DNA of 64,000 bases from the NCBI RefSeq assembly GCF_010669285.1, contig NZ_CP048711.1, forward strand, positions 3,348,001-3,412,000, in the 5' to 3' direction. Below, piece after piece: positions 36,485-46,895 of the stretch. Source of the stretch: Kineobactrum salinum. GTDB lineage: Bacteria; Pseudomonadota; Gammaproteobacteria; Pseudomonadales; Halieaceae. A program made the translations under genes and the position numbers. The stretch's first letter is position 1. Every line of letters starts with the position of its first letter. The notes beneath the pieces were generated by a model. That model worked only from the letters and a program-made list of their open reading frames with translations. It searched no databases and was not told where the DNA came from.

Positions 36485-37566
36485 CTATTCGTTCGGCTTT
36501 CTCCAGATATCCCGTTCGTGGAGCAGCGCGATCTGGCACTTGATCACCTTCTCAGCATACTCGGCGTGTTTCATCGGTTCGCGATTCAGGTAGAGATTTT
36601 TGGGATAGATCGGGTCGCTATACAGCATTTGATAAAGCTCGGTACGCAAGTCTTTCAGCCAGTTGGTCCACTGCGAATTCGCCCGGTGGTGCCGCAATGC
36701 GTTGATATTTATTGGTCCACAGACGCTTGTGGACACTCCCCCGTAATCCTGCCGGCCGACGATTTGACCACGGTAGTCAATGATATACGAGCGACCGCCG
36801 AAAGTATCGATCGGTGCTTCGGCGTCACGGGTCAGGTAATAGGTACCCATATTCGGCGCTAGTACATAGAAATTATTGTCCAGGGCTCGAGCCCGGCTCT
36901 GGACCTCGAAAAATTCATTCGAAGCCGCTGGATGGGGGAGGGATGCTCTATAGACGATTTCCGCGCCATTCATTGCCAACGCGCGCGCATTCTCTGGATA
37001 GGAGCCCTCATTGGCCATCATGATTCCCATGCGCCCGATTGGCGTGTCGACCACCGGCCAGAATGCGTCGAGGTTATATCCGTAACGCTCTACCCACCAA
37101 TCGAATATATCATGGGGGCAGACTGAGTGTTCCACGGGGTAGAGCGGTGCTACTTTGTAGTGTTTCAACACAACTTCGCCCTCAGGATCGATAATAAACC
37201 CCACATTAAAAAACCGGTCAGAAATTTCCGGGTGGCGGGCTTTGGCCTGCGCCATCATATAGACACCGTATTCACGGGCTATCTCGCCCAGCAAATCTGT
37301 TTCAGGACCCGGGATATCGATGGCGCAGGTGCGTGCAAAATCGACATGATCGGCGTCCAGTACTTCGTCATTGAAACCCTGCAGAGCCCCTCCGGCAGGG
37401 CGATCAGGCGTACCGGCAGGTCAAGTGATGCCAGCCAACAGGCTGCCTTGACCATGTGGCGCAGATGTTCGATATTGTGAAGGATGTCTTCCCGCCGGCT
37501 AATTCCCCAGACCGTGGGAATCAGACCCACTGTATTGTAAGGTTCTATGTTCATGATGGTGTCCAA
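36485..37566 (-). CDS. Nitrilase-superfamily protein lacking the catalytic Cys, one frameshift
   Basis: Carbon-nitrogen hydrolase fold. The Glu (LIALPEG) and Lys (VLKHYKVAPLY) of the Glu-Lys-Cys triad are present, but the elbow that normally reads ICYDGxFPE reads MMANEGSYPE, with Ala where Cys belongs. The gene breaks at the run 37387-37390: the first frame ends LPEG and the second continues ALQGFNDEVLDADHVDF; adding one base gives about 360 residues. Start is TTG 37566 or, more likely, ATG 37554 (MNIEPYNTVG). It may be a non-hydrolytic amide-binding protein or use another nucleophile. Divergent from the AraC regulator. Confidence 0.82.
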
Positions 37567-37717
37567 GATAGTGTATTTCAGTTATAAAATATGAAGGCCT
37601 TTAGCATCGGGGTCTATGCGACCTGCGAAGATGGCATACGTCGTGCGAAGGGATTAAATCCTGATTTTATTATAAAAATTATTTTTAATAATCAGAAATG
37701 GAATAAGGGGACGCTTA
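37567..37717. promoter_or_regulatory. Divergent AT-rich promoter region, nitrilase-like / AraC genes
   Basis: 151 bases, strongly AT-rich from 37660 to 37700. GGGG precedes the AraC ATG at suitable spacing. Probably holds both promoters and the AraC operator; no repeat half-sites were identified by eye. Confidence 0.4.
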
Positions 37718-38695
37718 ATGCAAAAAAGTCCAATAGCCAACTACAACCTGATTCGTTCAACAGATATCGAAGAAACCCGCGAACGGGTGGGAAAGTTACT
37801 GTGGCCACATCGAATGCGACTGCGTAGTTCCGAGAAGTGGGTCAACACGAGGCTTGACGGGGTGTTTATTGGCGATATCGCTCTTATCTATATCCATTAC
37901 GGTACTCCCGTGACGATCGATCCAGGACAGATCTCGGATTATTACCTGATTCAGACCACTCTTTCAGGAAATAGTCGCGTAAGTAACGGTCGTCGCGAAA
38001 TGGATACAGGGGTAGGGCTGACGACTGTGGTTTCTCCGTCCGAGGCAACGCGCATCTTTATGGACCAACGCTGTAGTCATATGATTCTGAGGGTACGCCG
38101 TGACGCGCTCGAGCGTTGTCTCATGGAGCAACTCGACCGCAGTTTTACAGCACCGCCCGTTTTCGAGCTGGCTTTGTCTCATGATACGCCGGTTGGTGCG
38201 GCCTGGTTCCAGACTTTGCAGTTTCTTTCCCGGCAGTACAATGCAGGTGGTGAATGCTTACGTGCGCCAATAGTGCAACGCCAGTTTGCCGAGTTGGCTA
38301 TTGGTCAGTTACTCAATACGCACCGACACAGCTATAGCGATAGATTACTACGGGGGGCGAGGGTCGCTTTACCCTGGCACGTGCGCCGGGCGCGGGATTA
38401 TATAGAGGATCACCTGGGTGAAATTATCACGCTCGCGCAGTTGTCTCGAGAGGTGGGAGTGAGCGCTCGAACTTTGCAAAGTGGCTTCCAGCGCTTTCTG
38501 GAGCAGACTCCATCAGATTATATCCGTGATCGCCGGTTAGCCCGCGCCCATAATGCGCTGCGCTGCGCTGCTCCCGGTAGTGTTAGTGTCACCGAAGTTC
38601 TGGTCGCGCTCGGAATTAATAACCCGGGTCGCTTTGCCAATTATTACCGGCGTCGTTATGGGTGTCTGCCCTCTGAAACCCTCGCACACGATTGA
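37718..38695 (+). CDS. AraC-family transcriptional regulator
   Basis: 325 residues. N-terminal ligand-binding domain (about 1-210) of the AraC-binding-like type, with SDYYLIQTTLSGNSRV. C-terminal double HTH (about 218-322): ITLAQLSREVGVSARTLQSGF and VTEVLVALGINNPGRFANYY. Regulators of this shape (FeaR-like) sense amines or aromatic acids. Divergent from nitrilase-MFS and followed by the two dehydrogenases and a TonB receptor, it is the likely activator of the whole 35-43 kb cluster. Confidence 0.9.
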   Translation: MQKSPIANYNLIRSTDIEETRERVGKLLWPHRMRLRSSEKWVNTRLDGVFIGDIALIYIHYGTPVTIDPGQISDYYLIQTTLSGNSRVSNGRREMDTGVGLTTVVSPSEATRIFMDQRCSHMILRVRRDALERCLMEQLDRSFTAPPVFELALSHDTPVGAAWFQTLQFLSRQYNAGGECLRAPIVQRQFAELAIGQLLNTHRHSYSDRLLRGARVALPWHVRRARDYIEDHLGEIITLAQLSREVGVSARTLQSGFQRFLEQTPSDYIRDRRLARAHNALRCAAPGSVSVTEVLVALGINNPGRFANYYRRRYGCLPSETLAHD

Positions 38696-38794
38696 CTTCC
38701 GCTGCTGAATGAACGCTTCGCCTGCCGGATAGTGTCATAAAAGTTTGGCATTATAGTATCAAGTCCCTGAAAGACTTCAAAGGGCACGTTTATT

Positions 38795-39877
38795 ATGCGA
38801 GTTACTGTGGTGGGTGGTGGACACGGTTGTTACGCTGCCGCTGCTGAAATGGCGGAAAAGGGTCACAATGTCCGTCTCTGGCGACGAGACAAGCAGGCTT
38901 TAGAGTCGCTGTCAGATGCCGGTGCAATCACTCTGGTGGATCACCGGGGACGGCGTGAAGTGCCGCTCGAACGCATCACGGCATCGCTGGCGGAAGCTGT
39001 AGACGACGCTGAACTCGTGATAATCCCGCTTCCCGCCACTACCCACCAAAGCCTTTCCGTTGAGTTAGCCCCACTTTGGCAGAGTGGCCAGGTTGTCTAC
39101 CTCCCGCCAGGCACCTTTGGTAGCTACCTCTTCATGAAGACCATGCGCGAAGCTGGTAATGAAGCCAATGTGAGCTTTGCTGAAACCGGTACATTGCCTT
39201 ATCTCGCACGCAAACATGGTGATCGAGAGGTTGTCGTCAGCGCCTATGCCACCCGATTGCCTACGGGAGTATTCCCGTCCCGTAATAGTGACCGAGCTCT
39301 TGCGGTGCTGCGCAAGGCATATCCGTCGATAGAGCCCGTTGAAGACGCTCTTTCCGGTGCTTTGATGAACGCCGGGCCTATTATTCACCCGCCATTGATC
39401 CTGATGAATGCCGGTCCCCTGGAGTACTTCCCATCGTGGGATATACACAACGAGGGTACGCAACCAGCCATTCGCAGGGTCACCGATGCCTTGGACGCTG
39501 AGAGAATAGCGTTGCGGGAAGCACTTGGCTATGTGGCTCCTCACTTTCCTCTAGCTGATCACTACAGTGCCGGTGGTGACGAGTGGATGTATGGCAACGC
39601 AGCTCATGAGAAGCTTACCGATTCAGGCGACTGGCGTGAGAAGATAGAATTGGAACAACATCGTTATATGCTTGAAGATACCCGATTGGGGTTATCGCTG
39701 ATGGTGTCACTGGGGCGCTGGCTGGGGCTAGCGACGCCGGTAGCCGAGGGCTTGATGGTACTAGGTTCGGCAGTGACAGGTCGTGACTTCTATGCCGAAG
39801 GCCGTACCCTGGAATCGATGGGCCTAAATAGTCTGGATCTTGCCGGGTTTTCCGGCCTGCTTCGTGAAGGGATTTAG
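38795..39877 (+). CDS. NAD/NADP octopine/nopaline dehydrogenase family protein
   Basis: 360 residues. N-terminal Rossmann domain (VTVVGGGHGCYAAAAEMAEKG, LVIIPLPATTHQSL) and C-terminal opine dehydrogenase domain (ALMNAGPIIHPPLILMNAG with the family's catalytic His region, WDIHNEGTQPAIRRV). The family links or splits an amino acid and a 2-oxo acid by reductive condensation. Here it is followed three bases later by a hydroxyacyl-CoA-type dehydrogenase, so an oxidative role on an N-substituted amino acid is plausible. No opine synthase signals such as Ti-plasmid genes are near. Confidence 0.85.
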   Translation: MRVTVVGGGHGCYAAAAEMAEKGHNVRLWRRDKQALESLSDAGAITLVDHRGRREVPLERITASLAEAVDDAELVIIPLPATTHQSLSVELAPLWQSGQVVYLPPGTFGSYLFMKTMREAGNEANVSFAETGTLPYLARKHGDREVVVSAYATRLPTGVFPSRNSDRALAVLRKAYPSIEPVEDALSGALMNAGPIIHPPLILMNAGPLEYFPSWDIHNEGTQPAIRRVTDALDAERIALREALGYVAPHFPLADHYSAGGDEWMYGNAAHEKLTDSGDWREKIELEQHRYMLEDTRLGLSLMVSLGRWLGLATPVAEGLMVLGSAVTGRDFYAEGRTLESMGLNSLDLAGFSGLLREGI

Positions 39878-39880
39878 GTA

Positions 39881-40888
39881 ATGACGCCTGATACGACGGA
39901 GTTAACTCGCGTGGGCGTGATTGGTGCAGGGCGCATGGGCCGGGGGATTGCACTAGCATTTGCCTATGCAGGTATGCCCGTAACGTTAGTGGATCTGAAA
40001 TCACGCGATGCCGAGGACTACGAGGAGCTGGCACGCAAGACGGCTGAAGATCTATATAATGATCTTGAGTGTATGGCGGATAACGAGACTTCGGGGCTCG
40101 ATCGGGTTCAGCTTGTGGCTAAGCTGGTAACACTACTGCCTGCAGAACAGGCGCTCGATATTCTGTCGGATACTTACCTCGTATTTGAAGCGGTTCCCGA
40201 GATCATCGCGGCAAAAAAAGAAGCATTTTGCTGGCTTGATGAGATTGTGCCTGAAAACGCGCTGATTGCGTCCACAACTTCAAGCATTTCCGTCAACGCA
40301 CTGGCTGAATTTGTGACGCAACCGGCCCGCTTCCTAAACACTCACTGGTTGAACCCCGCGCACCTGATTCCACTGGTTGAGATAAGCCGGGGAGAAATAA
40401 CCAGTGATTCCACCGTGGTAGCGGTACGGAATATCCTTTCCGCTATCGGTAAGGTGCCGGTAGTCTGTCGGGCTTCGCCAGGCTATATTGTCCCCCGTAT
40501 CCAGGCAATGGCGATGAACGAGGCAGCACGATTGGTGGAAGAAGGGGTGGCCTCCGCCGAGGATGTGGATACTGCAGTGCGTGTCGGATTCGGGTTGCGT
40601 TTTACTGTTCTAGGTTTACTGGAATTCATAGATTGGGGTGGCGGTGATATTCTCTACTATGCCTGTAATTATCTGGCCGAGAATATTGATAAAGAGCGGT
40701 TCGCTCCGGCGAATATAATAAAACAGCATATGCAGAATAACCTTAACGGCCTGAGAGACGGTGCGGGCTTCTATGATTATCAAGGCGTTGATATCGAAGC
40801 TTACCGTAAACAAAAGCTGAGCGATTTTATTGGGATGTTGCGGCATCTTGATTTGATGCCGGGCATTGATATCGATCAAAAAAATTAA
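39881..40888 (+). CDS. 3-hydroxyacyl-CoA dehydrogenase family protein
   Basis: 335 residues. NAD-binding motif VGVIGAGRMGRGIALAFAYAG at the N-terminus, FEAVPEIIAAKKEAF, the Ser/His region STTSSISVNAL and FLNTHWLNPAHLIPLVEIS, and C-terminal dimer domain (GYIVPRIQAMAMNEAARLVEEG). The HWLNPAHL phrase (rather than HFFNP) recalls carnitine dehydrogenase-like and other short 3-hydroxy-acid dehydrogenases acting on free acids. Three bases after the opine-type dehydrogenase, hence surely co-transcribed. Confidence 0.85.
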   Translation: MTPDTTELTRVGVIGAGRMGRGIALAFAYAGMPVTLVDLKSRDAEDYEELARKTAEDLYNDLECMADNETSGLDRVQLVAKLVTLLPAEQALDILSDTYLVFEAVPEIIAAKKEAFCWLDEIVPENALIASTTSSISVNALAEFVTQPARFLNTHWLNPAHLIPLVEISRGEITSDSTVVAVRNILSAIGKVPVVCRASPGYIVPRIQAMAMNEAARLVEEGVASAEDVDTAVRVGFGLRFTVLGLLEFIDWGGGDILYYACNYLAENIDKERFAPANIIKQHMQNNLNGLRDGAGFYDYQGVDIEAYRKQKLSDFIGMLRHLDLMPGIDIDQKN

Positions 40889-41034
40889 TCGGATATCGTG
40901 TTTATAACGGTGGCGGTTCTGTCCTGGAAGATTCTGCAACGATTGGATTAAGAGAGCGATCAAAAACGTATTCACCAAAATAACCTACATAACGCTTGGA
41001 ATTTTGTTAACAGTGTCACGACCGAGATGGGGAA

Positions 41035-43410
41035 ATGAAAATGAAAACTTTTAAATATGGGGTGCCTCCCTTGATTGCTATTAGCTTGCTGGCTTCCGTT
41101 CCCAGCGTACAGGCCGCGGAGAAAGCAGGTTTTGCACTGGAGGAAGTGGTAGTAACGGCGCGGAAACGTGAGGAAAACCTGCAGGCGACGCCAATTGCCA
41201 TTTCCGCTTTTACCGAAAGGGAACTGGAGGTGCGGCAAATCGACTCGTCTGATCGTTTGGGTGATGTTACTCCTAACCTGACATTTGACCCCGTTTCGCC
41301 GTCTTCCGGCTCCAATTCGGCGGCACAGATATTCATTCGCGGTATCGGTCAGACAGATTTTACGCCGGTCACCGATCCGGGTGTTGGGCTATATATTGAT
41401 GGCGTATATATGGCCCGCTCGGTAGGGAACGTGCTTGACTTTCTTGATGTAGAGCGCATCGAAATTCTGCGTGGCCCGCAGGGAACCCTGTTTGGCCGCA
41501 ACACGATAGGTGGTGCCGTTTCAATCCACTCCAAACGTCCCACTGACGAAAAAAGTGGCAGTATCCAGGTGCAGGTCGGTAATGATGATATGCGTTACCT
41601 CACTGGTAAATTTAATATGCCGATCTCCGATCAGTTGCTGTCCAATTTTGCCTTCGCGTCGAAGAAACGCGATGGTTACGTCAAGCGTATAAATGACGGC
41701 ATAGATACAGGCGACGATGACAGCCTTTCAGCACGTGGCACCATACAATGGACACCCAGCGATGTATTTGAATTGTATGCTACCGCCGATGCGACAAGAA
41801 TTCGTGAGAATGGTGCCCCCACCGTTTCTGGTGGTGTCAACGATAAGGCGGCTTTTGGTACGTTCGGTAACGGTGTACTGGAAAGCTGCGACGCGATCGT
41901 TATAAACCCGGACTTCCCGCTGTCCGGACCACCTTCCTTTCCGCCGCCCGGCGTAGGTGCGGGTGGCGCGCCCGGTTGTTTTGGTCCGGATACCTTTGCC
42001 GGCGAGTACCGCTCCGAGGGCACATTCCCGGTTAAGTCGGACCTGGATATCTGGGGCGTTAGCGCCGAGATGACCTGGAATGTCAATGATTGGCTTAACA
42101 TGAAGTCGATTACTGCTTACAGAGAAATGGAGATGGAGTCCTCTCGTGACGGGGATAATACTCCGGCAAATATTTTTGCTACGGAAGATTTTTATGACCA
42201 TGAGCAGTTCAGTCAGGAATTCCAGTTTTCCGGCGTTGCACTCGCAGACCGCCTGCAGTGGTTGTTCGGGCTCTATTATTTCCAGGAAGAGGGCTTTAAC
42301 TTAAACCCTGTCTATCTCCCCGTTGGGGCGATACGTAGCGGCGGGCTCTATGATAACGATTCGAAAGCAGCGTTCTTTCAGACCACTTACGATATGACCG
42401 ATCGTCTGGCGTTAGCCTTCGGCGTGAGATATACCGAAGACAGCAAGCGTTTTACTCCGGACCAGATTTCATTGGGTGACGCGTCCGCCAGCGGTATTTT
42501 CTCTCCTACTTTCCCGCTCTTCGAGGGCTTTTACCTGCCATCTGTCGGAGCACCGCTTGCGGCGGGTGAACGATTGGTAACCTTTGCCGAGTTTGGGGAA
42601 GAGTTTGACGATACCAATATCATGCTTAATCTGTCCTACCAGTGGACGGATAACGTAATGGTATATAGTACGTACTCCGAGGGATTCAAAAGCGGTGGTT
42701 TCGATCAGCGTTTCACAGCCTTCATAGCCGCACCCACCAGCTTCCAACCGGAAACCGTGGAAAGCTATGAGATAGGCCTGAAGTCGGATTTGTTCGACAA
42801 CACGCTGCGTTTAAATATAGCAGTGTTTCATACCGATTATGAGGATCTGCAGATTATCATCCGTGAGGGATTCAATCCCGTTACGTTCAACGGAGGTACA
42901 GCCGATATCGATGGCGCCGAAGTTGAATTGACCTGGGTGCCGACCGATCGTTGGTACATCACAGGCGCTCTGGGTTACATTGATGCGAGATACGATGAAC
43001 TGGACGACAGCGTGTCCAGCGCGGGTACTAACGCGACACCGGTATTTCTGGATAATGAACTGGTCAATACTCCAAAATTAAGTCCCTCACTGGGCATTGC
43101 CTATACTTTTGATCTTGGTGACTGGGCAACTTTGACCCCGCGAGTTGATTGGTCCTATCACGATGAGCAGGAAAACGATGCGGTCAATACGTCTCAGCTC
43201 CACCAAGATTCCTACACCCTGCTAAATGCAGCGTTTTTTCTGGAAACTAACGACGGACGTTGGAGAAGCGTGTTGGCGTTCAGGAATATAACAGATGAAA
43301 AGTATTTGGTGACCGGTAATTCAGCCTTCGGTACGTCAGCCGCTTATGTTGAACAAGTATATGGACGTCCTTTTGAATGGACACTGTCCGTGCAGTATAA
43401 TTTTCTCTAG
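41035..43410 (+). CDS. TonB-dependent outer-membrane receptor 2
   Basis: 791 residues, intact. Signal peptide (1-27, ending SVQAAE), TonB box EEVVVTARKREENLQ, plug domain with IFIRGIGQTDFTPVTDPGVG and ILRGPQGTLFGRNTIGG, and a barrel ending in YNFL. The GIGQ...RGPQGTLFGRN pattern is the broad class common in sphingomonads and marine gammaproteobacteria. Downstream of the two dehydrogenases on the same strand (146 bases), it is the likely uptake port for this cluster. Confidence 0.93.
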   Translation: MKMKTFKYGVPPLIAISLLASVPSVQAAEKAGFALEEVVVTARKREENLQATPIAISAFTERELEVRQIDSSDRLGDVTPNLTFDPVSPSSGSNSAAQIFIRGIGQTDFTPVTDPGVGLYIDGVYMARSVGNVLDFLDVERIEILRGPQGTLFGRNTIGGAVSIHSKRPTDEKSGSIQVQVGNDDMRYLTGKFNMPISDQLLSNFAFASKKRDGYVKRINDGIDTGDDDSLSARGTIQWTPSDVFELYATADATRIRENGAPTVSGGVNDKAAFGTFGNGVLESCDAIVINPDFPLSGPPSFPPPGVGAGGAPGCFGPDTFAGEYRSEGTFPVKSDLDIWGVSAEMTWNVNDWLNMKSITAYREMEMESSRDGDNTPANIFATEDFYDHEQFSQEFQFSGVALADRLQWLFGLYYFQEEGFNLNPVYLPVGAIRSGGLYDNDSKAAFFQTTYDMTDRLALAFGVRYTEDSKRFTPDQISLGDASASGIFSPTFPLFEGFYLPSVGAPLAAGERLVTFAEFGEEFDDTNIMLNLSYQWTDNVMVYSTYSEGFKSGGFDQRFTAFIAAPTSFQPETVESYEIGLKSDLFDNTLRLNIAVFHTDYEDLQIIIREGFNPVTFNGGTADIDGAEVELTWVPTDRWYITGALGYIDARYDELDDSVSSAGTNATPVFLDNELVNTPKLSPSLGIAYTFDLGDWATLTPRVDWSYHDEQENDAVNTSQLHQDSYTLLNAAFFLETNDGRWRSVLAFRNITDEKYLVTGNSAFGTSAAYVEQVYGRPFEWTLSVQYNFL

Positions 43411-43432
43411 GGTTGTAGAGAGATCATCTGTA

Positions 43433-43468
43433 ATTATGGCAGGGACGGTTTACCGACCCTGCCATAAT
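43433..43468. terminator. Strong hairpin after TonB receptor 2
   Basis: A perfect 12-base-pair inverted repeat, extended by three more pairs around a TTTA loop, lies 23 bases after the receptor stop. Few T residues follow on the plus strand, so it may end transcription in both directions or be a repeat-derived hairpin. It also contains the stop codon of the remnant read on the minus strand. Confidence 0.65.
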
Positions 43469-43723
43469 TTCGTTGCGGGAGTGCCAGCAATTGCGCCGCC
43501 TGCGCACGGCGCGGCACGTCGACTGTCCGCATCGCCTCACGCAGCAATGCTTCATAGTCGCGGATCAGCTGTCGCTCAGCCCGGCGCTCGGCGGTCCAGG
43601 CAAAGGGATCCAGCGCGCTGCCGCGCAGGAACCTGAATCTGGCCAACAGCCCGAACACCGGCACGATCCACGGGTCGAACGCTATCTTGCGAGGATTGTA
43701 TTTTGTTTTCTCTTCCGTTCACT
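43434..43723 (-). pseudogene. 3' remnant of indolepyruvate ferredoxin oxidoreductase
   Basis: An open frame without a start, bounded upstream by an in-frame TGA, reads like the C-terminus of the large fused indolepyruvate:ferredoxin oxidoreductase: FDPWIVPVFGLLARFRFLRG, SALDPFAWTAERRAER and LIRDYEALL. Its GC content is higher than that of the gene to its right, suggesting a scrap of the native chromosome left at an insertion boundary. Confidence 0.65.
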
Positions 43724-43729
43724 GCACTC

Positions 43730-46700
43730 CTATTGTAGTGAGTAGATGGATTGGAAAAGATTATAGAAGAATGACAACACATCAGGAAATAGTACGGGTA
43801 TCAAGATAACGGCGGCGGCAATCACCTTGCCCCAAAGCGCCCCTACGGCGCCGCTGATTGAAAGCCGATCGCCATTTAGCGTGAACATCCGACCAAGAAG
43901 GGGGCTTTGCTCAAACTTGATGATAACGTGCATCATTGCAGTAAAAGCAGTGATAATAATAAGTACGGAGCTAATGGTTACAATCCGTTCGTTAAATTGT
44001 GGATAGATGCCCGTCGTGAGTAGAAGTACCGTCGGCGCAAGAATGGCGGCCCAGGCGCAGCAGCGAATCGCGGCTAACGCGTAGCGCATTTCGGCAACCA
44101 TGCGCGCTTGCCAATCTTCGAAGCTGCTCTGTGTGTTGGTAAATGGCCACGTCCCTTTAACGAGCTCCTTGGTGTGCTCTTTCCACTCATTATCTGGGCA
44201 TGCGAGTAATGCTGTGAGGTCGCGTTTACGGAAGCGCAGACTAAAAGGCGTTTGCGGCAACGATCTGAGTCTCCATGGGCTCGCCCAACTATCTGCGGCG
44301 GGAGTGTTTGTCGGACGAGCAGGATATCCATCTTGGTTTTGTGGGTTGGCTGGCCAGTTCAGTGTTGGAGCAAGAATCTGCGCCAGGTTAGCCAGGCGAT
44401 TTGCCTCAGACAATAATTCAGTGGTAAACCAGACACCGAGCAAGATAAGTGTGACAAAGGTTAGGATGGCAGGAACCATGCTATCGACCGAGGTAGGCAA
44501 TCCAGGGAAGAAGCCCCAGAACAGTGGCAAAACTACAATGGCAATTGAAATAAGACCTGGATCTACCTTCCCGTATCGCCAGATAGCGGGTTGCACGGAA
44601 GCGATTGCGAGATCACTTGTAACCGTTGTAAAAACTGTGCGACTACGACGTTGCCACAGGTACATTCGCCAACCTGCAACAATCGCAATGCTGATATAAA
44701 CGAGGACCGAACACGCGAGCATAAATTTGTCACGGCCATGGGCTAAGGACCATACTTTTCCTCCTTCGGATGGATTCAAAGTGTACAGCCTCCACAATGC
44801 TATGCAGAAAACCACTACACCCAACAAAATCAGAAGAAGCGAGAGCAGATTGTTTAACCGCTTATCTATCGATTCTGGCCCCGTAGAGGATACCTGCTCT
44901 CTGCCATTAAGTTGGAAATCCAACTCGCGTATCCCGGGTAAAGGGTTTAGGTGGCGCAATGGCGTTAGCATTATGAGGTGTATCCGACCAAAAATTCGTG
45001 TCCACCCACCAATAATTATTATCAACGCACCAACCACAAGGAAGAAAGTCGGGACAGGCTGCTCCAGTGATAGCCGTCCGTCGGCAACTAACAGTTTACT
45101 TGAAGGACGTTTTTCTGTTCCTACGGATTGGAAACCTGCTAGCGTTGATAACCAGATCTGGGGTTCTTCAATAGCGCCAACATCAGATTCCCGATGCCCT
45201 AAGGTCTCGGGCTCGATAAGTCCCAGAACAGCTCGAAACATATTCGCAGCATAATCCGACGGAAAAGATAGATATGATAGCTGTCCAGCGTCAGCTGGAC
45301 GTTGGTGTGGACTAGTAGTTTTCTGTGACTGAGAGGTGTCGGTTGCTTCATCCTTTTTCTGATGCGGGCAGTCCGTCAGTCTACTACCTTGCGTCATGCA
45401 CAGTAGCGTTTTGCCGGTTGGAATGGAAAGTGAGCCGCGGCTGATTTTACGATAGTCTGGATGAACGGACAGATAATCCATTTCCAGAAGCACCGGCAAG
45501 GCTTTAGGGAGAGATTTTCGCACTTCATTAAGGAGGAACAAGCGGTCGCGTAGATCGGTTGCCACAATGACTACGATGGTTGGCTTGACCCAGACGCTCA
45601 TCGCATCAAAGGCTCCGTAGAGCATTAGTTCATCTGAGCGTGAACTTAATTCACGACGATAAGCTGGTGGTCGATCAGTGATCTCCTCAAGACCGGATAG
45701 ATCCAATTCCAGGAGACGAGTTTCCGCTTTAAAGGCCCTGCGCAGGTGGGCGCTTTTTTCTTGCTCTATACGCGATTGCTCAGCGCGTACGACAGCTATA
45801 TTCTGGGGAAAATTAATCACTCTGGCATTAACAAGGAGTGACCAAGAATCGTAGTCAGGACGATTTTTGAGTGTATTAATGAAATCGGAAACCCCGTAAC
45901 CAAAAGTCGATTCCTCAGTCAAAATTAGCAGCTCGTCCTCCGATTTATCCCTTCTGAAGTCTGCGAGGACCTTCAGCTGACTTTCAATAGTAAATGCGAG
46001 CGATGTGTACCGTATATTTAATTCGGGCCCCGCGATTTGCATGTGTCCATGCCGTTATATTCTTATTGCTATCAACTGTCGCTGACGGAGAAACGACGTT
46101 AATTTTAACTGACTTATTGTTCATAGGCTCGGATGGGGCTAGCTCAGGAACCGTCGAACTCAGCCCCAAAGCGAGCGATTCCATAGAGCCAGAGAAAGAA
46201 GGTCCTATTACATTCAAAATACTTCCCGGAAGATTAGGGTGGGTGCATTTACGCGAAAGAAGTTGTCTGTCCAGCTGCCCTGTAAGATGTGCTGCGCATA
46301 GTACAGCGTCCGTGAACGCTGCCGGATGCACACCGAATGTTGGCGATTCTCCTACGAGATATGCCACGAAGTATTCGGCTCCAACCTTTGTATAGTTTCC
46401 ATCCCGCCACTCCCGCCACTTATCTCTACGAAACACAACCACACTGGGCCTACTTCGATGTTGCTCGTTATAATTTCCTGTGCCGTGCTCTAAATCGAGC
46501 GCCACGTCTCTGCTGCGATTGAGACGCCAGGTCAACGCAAATCCGTCCAACACGTAGTTCTGAGTATGAAAGGCTCGGATGATGGCAGAAAGTTGACTGT
46601 CAAAGACGCGACCTAGACGGGACTCGAGCGGATCAGCAACTGTGATAACGACAGTCTTAACGTCAATCCTTTCTGCGGCCATATGCACATGACTCAATGG

Positions 46701-46895
46701 ACAGTAAGGATCAATAATTTGCGGCGTAGAAATTAAGTAACCACTTTGACTGGAGCTGTCGCAGGAGAATCGGTCTTTCGGCGTCGAAGCGGTATCGGCT
46801 GCGACGCAAATTTGGCAGGCAATCCCAAGTAGAGGGAAGATCGAGAGAGCTCGTAGACCATGTAGCGTAAACACACGCGCAGCCCTCTTATCCAA
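43730..46895 (-). CDS. Large uncharacterised membrane protein with exported N-terminal domain, one frameshift
   Basis: Two overlapping frames (46895 to 45984 and 46042 to 43730) join into one 1054-residue protein if one base of the C4 run at 46028-46031 is removed, reading HANRGPELNIRYTSL. Signal peptide at 1-33. The N-terminal 600 or so residues look like a periplasmic-binding-like fold: VIGPSFSGSMESLALGL, ILTEESTFGYGVSDF, VVIVATDLRDRLFLLNEV, LSFPSDYAANMFRAVLGL. A C-terminal region follows with about eight membrane spans (first at PTFFLVVGALIIIIGGW, last at VIAAAVILIPVLFPDV). No kinase, nuclease or HTH motif is visible. GC is clearly lower than the 1-30 kb genes. I do not recognise a named family; a ligand-sensing or signalling membrane protein is a guess. 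Confidence 0.7.
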
